Under the pieces are notes generated by a model. That model did no database searches. It was given only the letters and a program-made list of their open reading frames with translations, and had not been told where the DNA came from. Source: Clavibacter californiensis (GTDB lineage: Bacteria > Actinomycetota > Actinomycetes > Actinomycetales > Microbacteriaceae). From it: 64,000 bases of DNA. The position numbers were made by a program, and so were the translations under genes. The DNA lies in assembly GCF_021952865.1 (NCBI RefSeq), contig NZ_CP040792.1, positions 1,116,001 through 1,180,000 of the forward strand, given 5' to 3'. Every line of letters starts with the position of its first letter. Position 1 is the first letter of the stretch. Below are positions 19,665 to 25,726 of the stretch, piece after piece.

Positions 19665-19839
19665 CGTGAGGCGGGTGGCGCGGAGTGTGCGGAGCGTGCC
19701 CGGGGTCGTCCGGGCGCCGGGACTGTGGCTGTCGGGAGCGGGCTCCCGCGCGGTTCTGTGCATGGATCGAGGGTAGTGGAGCAGGTGGGGAAATAGCCCG
19801 GGCCGTCGTCCGGCGACAGCCGTGCCCTACGGTCGGGGC

Positions 19840-20262
19840 ATGGATCAGACAATGCTCGACGGGTCGTGGCTGGGCAGCTCCGGGTGGGTCACGCTCGCCC
19901 TCGTGAACGCCGGGCTCGCGGAGCAGAAGGGCCGCTCCCGGTGGAACTGGTTCCTCGTCTCGATCGTCCTCGGCCCGATCGCGACGTTCTTCATCGTGAC
20001 GTGGGAGCGGGTGCCCGCGCGGCCCGTCGCGACACCGGGAGAGGGCCCGACGAACGGACTCCTCGCCGTGGGGATCGGGCTGGCTGCGCTGGCTGTGGTC
20101 AGCGGCGTGGTCGCGACGATCGGCGGGGACACCGGGATGTGGATCCTCGCGGCCGCGCTCGCGGTCGTCGCAGCGGTCTCCCTGGTCCTGCACGTGCTCG
20201 CGCACCGGCGCTGGGCAGCGGCGCAGGCCGGGTCGCGGGCGGCGGCTGTCCCCGAGGACTGA
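19840..20262 (+). CDS. Small membrane protein of unknown function
   Basis: 140 residues with about three membrane segments: WLGSSGWVTLALVNAGLA is amphipathic, WNWFLVSIVLGPIATFFIV, LLAVGIGLAALAVVSGVVATI and MWILAAALAVVAAVSLVLHVL are clearly hydrophobic. The part AEQKGRSRWNWFLVSIVLGPIATFFIV resembles small phage-shock or DUF-type envelope proteins, but I cannot name a family. TACGGT (19828-19833) lies six bases before ATG 19840 and no ribosome site is seen, which suggests leaderless expression. Convergent with the DsbA-like gene. Confidence 0.65.
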   Translation: MDQTMLDGSWLGSSGWVTLALVNAGLAEQKGRSRWNWFLVSIVLGPIATFFIVTWERVPARPVATPGEGPTNGLLAVGIGLAALAVVSGVVATIGGDTGMWILAAALAVVAAVSLVLHVLAHRRWAAAQAGSRAAAVPED

Positions 20263-20287
20263 CCGCCGCCCGCGGTCCCGCGTCGGA

Positions 20288-21094
20288 TCAGCCGGCCGTG
20301 AAGCCGCTCGGCAGCTGCGCGCCTGCCTTCGTCACGGCGTCGACGAGGTCCTGGCCGCCGACCGTCGTGATCGTCTCCCCGCCGATGCGGAGGGTGGGCG
20401 TGCCGGTCACGCCCGACTGCTGCGCCGCGTCGGTGTTCGCCGTGATCCAGTCGACGTACGCCCCCTTCTGCGTGCAGGAGAGGGCATCCGGATCCGTGAC
20501 GCCCCGGCCCTGGAGCCACGTGGAGAAGTCCTTCCCCGTCCACGAGTCGGTCGCGGCGGAGTGGTTGGCGAAGAGCGCCGAGTGCACGCCGGGCCAGGCC
20601 GACGGATCGTGCGCGAGCACGCAGGCGGCCGCGCTGCCGGCGACGCGGCCGTAGTTCGTCACGATCTGGATGGGGTGGTACACCACGGCCACCTGCCCGC
20701 TGCCCGCGAGCCGGTCGAGCAGCGCGCCGTTCTCGGCCTCGTACTCCTGGCAGTGCGGGCACGAGTAGTCCTCGTAGACATCGAGGGTGACGGGAGCGTC
20801 CGCGGCGCCCACGCGCACGCTGTCGGGTCCCGTCGTCACCTGCGCCTGGTCGCCCGAGCCGAGGGCGACGGTCGCGTCGGCCGTGGGCGGCTGGGCTCCG
20901 GCGCTCGCCTGGTCGCGGAGAAGGATCGCGCCGCCGGCGATCGCCGCGATGAGGATCACGACGACCCCGGCGACGCCGAGCTGGGTCAGCAGGCGCCGGC
21001 GCTTCCGCTTCGCCTCCTCGATGCGCCTCTGCGCGTTGGCCTTCTCTCGGATCTCCCGGGTGCGGTCGCGGTCGGCTGCGGTCTTCTTGCTCAT
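20288..21094 (-). CDS. Membrane-anchored DsbA-like thioredoxin-fold protein
   Basis: 268 residues. A charged cytoplasmic N-terminus (about 35 residues) leads to one membrane segment (LGVAGVVVILIAAIAGGAILL), and the rest lies outside the membrane. The thioredoxin-fold domain has the active site CPHC in YEDYSCPHCQEYE and the cis-Pro in GVTGTPTLRIGG. Two further cysteines (AAACVLAHD and LSCTQKG) may form a structural disulfide. It probably makes or shuffles disulfides in exported proteins, possibly those of the copper/cytochrome oxidase genes that follow upstream. The start ATG 21094 has an AGAAGGA site. Confidence 0.92.
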   Translation of the reverse strand: MSKKTAADRDRTREIREKANAQRRIEEAKRKRRRLLTQLGVAGVVVILIAAIAGGAILLRDQASAGAQPPTADATVALGSGDQAQVTTGPDSVRVGAADAPVTLDVYEDYSCPHCQEYEAENGALLDRLAGSGQVAVVYHPIQIVTNYGRVAGSAAACVLAHDPSAWPGVHSALFANHSAATDSWTGKDFSTWLQGRGVTDPDALSCTQKGAYVDWITANTDAAQQSGVTGTPTLRIGGETITTVGGQDLVDAVTKAGAQLPSGFTAG

Positions 21095-21212
21095 CGGTCC
21101 TTCTCTCGTGTGCGGGGTGAGGCGGTGCGGGGTCCGGTCGTGCGGGGTCCGGCCGTGCGGTGCGGATGCGGGGGATGGTCGGCCGGGGAGGGCGCGGGAT
21201 GCGGGGCGCGCG

Positions 21213-23321
21213 TCATGCGGTCGGCTCCGCGCCGCGATCGTGCCGGTCGATGGCCTGCAGGTTCGCGTTGTAGGCGCGCAGCTCCGCGTCGTCGTCGCGG
21301 AGGGCGGCGCGGTCGTAGCGCCGGGCGGCGCGCGTCTCGGACGTCGACCACTGCCGCACCACCATGAGCGCCACGAGGACGACGGGTAGCTCGCCCGCGC
21401 CCCACGCGATCCCACCGCCCGCGGCCTGGTCCGCGAGCAGCTGCGCGTCCGTCTGTATGCCGAGCTGGTGCCAGAAGTCGATCGCGAGGATCGACGTGCC
21501 CGACATGATCGACAGCCCGAAGAACGCGTGGAACGCCATCGTCGCGAGCAGGATGATGAGGCGGATCGGGTACGGCGGACGGCGCGGCCCGGGATCCACC
21601 CCGATCAGCACGAAGAAGAACAGGTAGCCGCTGATGAGGAAGTGCACGCACATCAGCAGGTGCCCCTGGTGGGTCTGCAGCGACCACTCGAACCAGCCGG
21701 TCCAGTAGAACGCGACCAGGCTGCCGGCGAAGACGCCGGCGGCGACGACCGGGTGCGTCACGAGCGCCGAGTAGCGGGAGTGCGTGGCGGCGAGCACCCA
21801 CTCGCGGACGCCGCGGCTGCCGTCGCGCCGCGCCGGGACGGTGCGGAGCAGGAGCAGCACGGGGGCGCCGAGCACGAGCAGCGGCGGCACGTACATCATC
21901 AGCAGCATGTGCTGGATCATGTGCGTGCTGAAGTGCACGGCGCCGTAGACGCCGGGCCCGCCGCTGGTCGCGTACACGAGGAGGGCGCAGCCGGCGAGCC
22001 ACGGCACCGTGCGGGCGGGCGACCACGCGTCGCCGCGGACCCGCAGCCGACGCACGGCCACGAGGTACAGGCCGGCGAGCACGACGGCCCCGGCGAGGAA
22101 GAGGTGGTCGGGATGGAACGCGGTCAGCATCCGCCCGGTCGTCACCGGGTCGGGGAACGTGAACCCGATGAGCGAGGCGCGCGGATCCACGTCGGCGACG
22201 GAGGTCTGCGGGACCGGCGGCGCGCTCCGGCTGAGCGCCACGGACACGCCCATCGCGACGGACATGGCCACGACCTCGCCGACCGCGAGCCGGAGGAACG
22301 CGGTGCGGCGGGTCGCGTCGCGGACGAGGCCCGGGATCAGGATGCGGCGGTGGGCCCAGCCCGCGAGGCCGAGCCCCAGGAGCAGCGCCGTCTTGAGGAG
22401 CAGCAGCACGCCGTACGGGGTGGTCACCAGGTCGAGCGGCCCGCCCAGGCGGAGCGACGCGTTGATGATCCCGGAGAGCGCGACCGCGACGAACGCCCAC
22501 CCGGCGAGCGTCGAGTAGCGACGGACGACCGCGGGCAGCGCGCCGCGCACGTGCCGCTGGAGGAGGATCACGGCCACGAGCCCGCCGGCCCAGACCGTGA
22601 CGCCGATGAGGTGGATCCCGAGGCTGTTCACCGCGTTCGCATGCTCGTAGGTGCCCGCCGCGTGGCCGGAGAGCGAGAGCGGGAGGAGCGCCAGCAGGGC
22701 CGCTCCCGCGGCGATCCCGATCCCCGTGACGCGCTGGGTCCACATCGTGACGCCCAGCACCACGGCGATGCACGCCAGCGACGCGACGAGCGTCTGCCCG
22801 AGCTCCAGCCGGGTCGCGAAGTAGGCGAACTGACCGCGGAAGGTGGGCGACGTGAGGGGCACGCCGATCACGTTCGCGCCCGAGAGGGCGAGCACGGCGA
22901 TGCCGGCGGCCAGCCACACGGCGGCGGCGCGCGACGCCCAGCGCGTGGCCTTCCACTGCGCGAGGCTCGCCATGCCCGGCCGCTTCGCCTGCCCCGGGAG
23001 GGCGAAGGCCGCGACCACGAGCAGGCCGATGGTGATCGCGGCGGCGGCGTCGTGGATCACTCGCGCGATGGGCAGGCCGTACCGGACGACGTCGCCGGGG
23101 TCGACCAGCAGGGTCGTCGTGGTGGCACCCGTGAACAGGGCGCTGAGGAGCATCACCGCGACGGCGAGCGGCAGGCACAGCCAGAGGAGCGCCGATCGTC
23201 CCGAGACGCGCGGCAACCGCAGCTGGGCGGTGCGCGTCTCGAACGCGATGTCGTCGAGGCCGTCGGGCGCGGCGGCCCGCGGAGTGGCGGCGGCGGTGGG
23301 CAGGGGGGAGTTCGGGGGCAC
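21213..23321 (-). CDS. CopD-CtaG fusion: copper import/cytochrome c oxidase assembly membrane protein
   Basis: 702 residues and about 14-15 membrane segments. The first half is CopD-like (HAAGTYEHANAVNSLGIHLIGVTVWAGGLVAVILLQ), the second half a CtaG/caa3 assembly domain with the conserved His-rich stretch STHMIQHMLLMMYVPPLLVLGAP, THQGHLLMCVHFLISGYLFFFVL and AFHAFFGLSIM. CopD moves copper into the cell and CtaG helps load copper in cytochrome oxidase, so the fusion couples supply and use. The start is GTG 23321; the ribosome site is weak. Neighbours are a DsbA-like protein and a His/Met-rich membrane protein on the same strand. Confidence 0.9.
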   Translation of the reverse strand: MPPNSPLPTAAATPRAAAPDGLDDIAFETRTAQLRLPRVSGRSALLWLCLPLAVAVMLLSALFTGATTTTLLVDPGDVVRYGLPIARVIHDAAAAITIGLLVVAAFALPGQAKRPGMASLAQWKATRWASRAAAVWLAAGIAVLALSGANVIGVPLTSPTFRGQFAYFATRLELGQTLVASLACIAVVLGVTMWTQRVTGIGIAAGAALLALLPLSLSGHAAGTYEHANAVNSLGIHLIGVTVWAGGLVAVILLQRHVRGALPAVVRRYSTLAGWAFVAVALSGIINASLRLGGPLDLVTTPYGVLLLLKTALLLGLGLAGWAHRRILIPGLVRDATRRTAFLRLAVGEVVAMSVAMGVSVALSRSAPPVPQTSVADVDPRASLIGFTFPDPVTTGRMLTAFHPDHLFLAGAVVLAGLYLVAVRRLRVRGDAWSPARTVPWLAGCALLVYATSGGPGVYGAVHFSTHMIQHMLLMMYVPPLLVLGAPVLLLLRTVPARRDGSRGVREWVLAATHSRYSALVTHPVVAAGVFAGSLVAFYWTGWFEWSLQTHQGHLLMCVHFLISGYLFFFVLIGVDPGPRRPPYPIRLIILLATMAFHAFFGLSIMSGTSILAIDFWHQLGIQTDAQLLADQAAGGGIAWGAGELPVVLVALMVVRQWSTSETRAARRYDRAALRDDDAELRAYNANLQAIDRHDRGAEPTA

Positions 23322-23480
23322 GGGGATCCGTCCGTGAGGCGCGCCGGTGGGCGCGGGCGGGGCCGGTCGCGTGATCGCGGCACGGCGGAGGCGCGTCGGG
23401 CGACGCGGGAAGCCGCGCGACCGCCTCGGGCGGACGCGCGAGAGCCGGGCGCGAGGGGCTCGCGCCCGGACGGGCTCGGA

Positions 23481-24119
23481 TCAGGCGGAGGCGGGCGGAC
23501 CGCGGCGCGGCATCGACGACAGCGCGACGCCCGTGTCCGGCAGGCCCGGGTGCCAGGCCGCCGGCACCCGGTGGCGGAGCTCGACGGAGGGGGAGGCGAG
23601 GAGCGCCACCGCGTGCAGCACCACGACGAGGGCGGTGCGGGCGAGCGCGACGAGGTCCCAGAAGGCGCGCTCGCCGAAGCGGAGGGCGACGCAGGTGACG
23701 GCGGCGGCGAGGACGTGGGCCGCCCACATGCCGGGGCCGTGGTGCATCCCGCCCATCGCGGCGGTCTCGGTGCCGCCTCCCGCGACCGTCGTGACGACGT
23801 GGCCGCCCATGCCGTGGTGCCCGCCGATCATCCGGGTGCTCGCGCTCGTCGCGGCGCCGACGGAGAAGAGGAGGTGGAACGCCCCCTGGCTGAACGCGAC
23901 GGCGATCGCGAGCCGCAGGACGGAGATGGTGCGTCCGGCGAGGAACGTGCTGACCGGGAGGGCGAAGGCCGCGGCGACGACGACGCCGACGACGCCCGGA
24001 GCCTCGCCGCCACCGGCCATGTGGGAGACCGCGGCGACGAGGATCGCGACGCCGGACGTGACGACGCCCCGCGCGACGCGCACGCCGCGCGTGCCCATCA
24101 CCTCGGTCCCGCGCTCCAT
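23481..24119 (-). CDS. His/Met-rich membrane protein, probably copper-related
   Basis: 212 residues with five or six membrane segments. The loop GGHHGMGGHVV...GGMHHGPGMWAAHVL is unusually rich in His and Met, like copper-handling proteins. I cannot name a family. The start is put at ATG 24119: on the minus strand TAGGCT (24128-24133) lies eight bases upstream, fitting a leaderless message; ATG 24143 and ATG 24101 are alternatives. It precedes the CopD-CtaG gene on the same strand by 159 bases, so a joint role in copper or heme-copper oxidase assembly is inferred. Confidence 0.7.
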   Translation of the reverse strand: MERGTEVMGTRGVRVARGVVTSGVAILVAAVSHMAGGGEAPGVVGVVVAAAFALPVSTFLAGRTISVLRLAIAVAFSQGAFHLLFSVGAATSASTRMIGGHHGMGGHVVTTVAGGGTETAAMGGMHHGPGMWAAHVLAAAVTCVALRFGERAFWDLVALARTALVVVLHAVALLASPSVELRHRVPAAWHPGLPDTGVALSSMPRRGPPASA

Positions 24120-24279
24120 CGCCGTCGAGCCTACGCGGTGCATGCTGCGGGACCGCGGTCGAGTCGCATCGGGCCGGTGCCGGACAGCGACGTAGATCGC
24201 GGGCCGGGTGACGGGGCGGACGAAGCCGATTGGGTCGACGAGGAGCCTCTCGGCGCGGGGGCGCGATGCCGGCTCGCCG

Positions 24280-24474
24280 CTAGCGGTCGCCAACCGGCGG
24301 TGTGCCGCCGGGGCCGCCCGAGCCGGCGCCGGGCGCGGATCCCGCCGTCGGCGTCGTCGCGGTGTCGACGCGCGCCGTCAGCGCGACGCGGTAGCCGGAC
24401 GTCGCGTCGCCGGTCACCTGGCCGAGCTGCGCGGTCCCGGGGGACCGCTCCGACGTGCTCGAGCGGCTCCGGGA
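24280..24474 (-). pseudogene. C-terminal gene remnant (tail of an exported or Ala/Gly/Pro-rich protein)
   Basis: On the minus strand this 65-codon stretch reads like real protein: AQLGQVTGDATSGYRVALTARVDT, then a Thr/Ala/Gly/Pro-rich tail and a TAG at 24280-24282. Codon use has the usual high third-position GC. There is no start: the frame is closed by TAG at 24475-24477, and the protein-like part ends where the MarR gene begins on the other strand. The likeliest reading is the end of a deleted gene, cut at about 24450. It could instead be chance coding potential opposite a regulatory region. No family is recognised. Confidence 0.4.
24431..24448. promoter_or_regulatory. 18-base palindrome before the MarR gene
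   Basis: GCGGTCCC-GG-GGGACCGC is a perfect inverted repeat six bases before the GTG start of the MarR gene. It could be the regulator's own operator. It also sits at the edge of the gene remnant, so it may mark a recombination joint. Confidence 0.4.
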
Positions 24475-24910
24475 CTACACGACCGCGTTCTACGAGTCGG
24501 TGCGGCAGCTGGCCGCGGCGGTCGGGCTGCCGATGACGGACACGACGGCGCTCGCCGAGGTGATCTGGGCGGAGACCGCCGGTCGCGCGCTGTCCCCGGC
24601 CCGCCTGTCGGAGAAGCTCCACCTGACCTCGGGGGCGACGACCGCGCTCATCAACCGGCTCGAGGGCGGCGGCCACCTCGAGCGGAGCCGGGAGAGCGCC
24701 GACCGGCGGGTGGTCACGCTGCGGCCGACCGCCGCGTCCCGGGCGCGCGTGATGGACGTGCTGCAGGGCGCGCAGGCCGACGTCGACCGGGCCCTCGACG
24801 GGTTCACCGCCGAGCAGCTCCGCACGGCGGCCGCCGTCGTGCGGGCGGTCGCGGACGGGACCGCGGCGGGCACCCGCACCATGACGGGCGATGGCGCGAC
24901 GCGGAGCTGA
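24455..24910 (+). CDS. MarR family transcriptional regulator
   Basis: 151 residues. The winged helix-turn-helix is clear: ALAEVIWAE, ALSPARLSEKLHLTSGATTALINRLEGGGHLERSRESADRRVVTLRPTA, followed by a C-terminal dimer helix (VDRALDGFTAEQLRTAAAVVRAV). MarR proteins repress efflux or detoxification genes and respond to phenolic ligands or oxidants. The only start in the frame is GTG 24455; upstream the frame is closed at 24392. This gives an N-terminus about 10-20 residues shorter than many relatives, so the first codons may be lost. Convergent with the glycosyltransferase gene. Confidence 0.87.
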   Translation: MLERLRDYTTAFYESVRQLAAAVGLPMTDTTALAEVIWAETAGRALSPARLSEKLHLTSGATTALINRLEGGGHLERSRESADRRVVTLRPTAASRARVMDVLQGAQADVDRALDGFTAEQLRTAAAVVRAVADGTAAGTRTMTGDGATRS

Positions 24911-24928
24911 GCGGGGACGGTCGTCCGG

Positions 24929-25726
24929 TCAGCCCGCCGGCACGCAGGGGCTGTCGCAGCCCGCGGCACGCTGGCGCTCCATCTCCCGCTCGCGCGCCCG
25001 CTCCAGCAGCGATACGTGCAGGTAGCCCGCGTACCCGCCGGGGGTGCGCCCCTCGCGGCGGCTCGACGTGAGCACCTCACCGGCCGCCGACGCCGTGATC
25101 CGCGCGTCGAGCGCCCGGAGCCTGCCCACCAGGTCGACGTCCTCGTGCTCCGCGACGGCCGGGAAGCCGCCGGCCGCGGCGTAGGCGTCCGCGCGCACGC
25201 CGAGGTTCGCGCCGTGCACGTGCCCGTTGGCGTGGCCGGCGACTCGGGTCGCGCGCCAGGCGGCGACCTGATCCGGGCTGAGGTCCTCCAGCTCGGGGCG
25301 GACGGTGCCGACGACCACGTCGGCCCCCGCGTCCGCGAGCTCGAGCTGGCTCGTGATCCACGCGGGCGGCACCGCGGAGTCGGCGTCGGTGCACGCGATC
25401 CAGTGCTCGGCGTCGTCGCCGTCCCAGCCCGCGCGGGCCGCGTCGACGCCCTGGGCGCGCGCGGCGCCCACGCGCCCGGCGGCGCTCTCGATGACCTCGA
25501 CGCCCGCGGCGCGCGCCACCTCGGCGGTGCGGTCCCTGCAGTCGTCGGCCACGAGGATCACGCGCACTCGCACCCCGTCCGCCCGTGCGCGGGCCGCGGC
25601 GACCTCGACCGACGCGAGGCAGCGGCCGACCAGCGCCTCCTCGTCGCGCGCCGGGATGACGACCGTGACCGCGCGGATCCGCGGGGCCGGCTCGACCCCG
25701 GCCGCCGCGGCCGATCCGCTCGTCAC
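24929..25726 (-). CDS. Glycosyltransferase family 2
   Basis: 265 residues, GT-A fold. The nucleotide-sugar site starts with VTVVIPARDEEALVGRCLASV, the metal-binding DxD-like motif is in WIACTDADSAVPPAW, and GANLGVRADAYAAAGGFP with the downstream AEHEDVDLVGRLR (ED motif) completes the family-2 set. No membrane segments, so it acts in the cytosol. The start GTG 25726 overlaps the stop of the triple-domain gene upstream (GTGA), so sugar transfer is coupled to the deacetylase/methyltransferase steps. The sugar and acceptor are unknown. The last residues (GCDSPCVPAG) carry two cysteines of no known role. Confidence 0.9.
   Translation of the reverse strand: MTSGSAAAAGVEPAPRIRAVTVVIPARDEEALVGRCLASVEVAAARARADGVRVRVILVADDCRDRTAEVARAAGVEVIESAAGRVGAARAQGVDAARAGWDGDDAEHWIACTDADSAVPPAWITSQLELADAGADVVVGTVRPELEDLSPDQVAAWRATRVAGHANGHVHGANLGVRADAYAAAGGFPAVAEHEDVDLVGRLRALDARITASAAGEVLTSSRREGRTPGGYAGYLHVSLLERAREREMERQRAAGCDSPCVPAG

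Noticed and set aside
24143-24293. Upstream extension of the His/Met-rich membrane protein
   Set aside because: The frame is open, but the residues are Arg/Pro-rich and lie beyond the -10-like box at 24128-24133.
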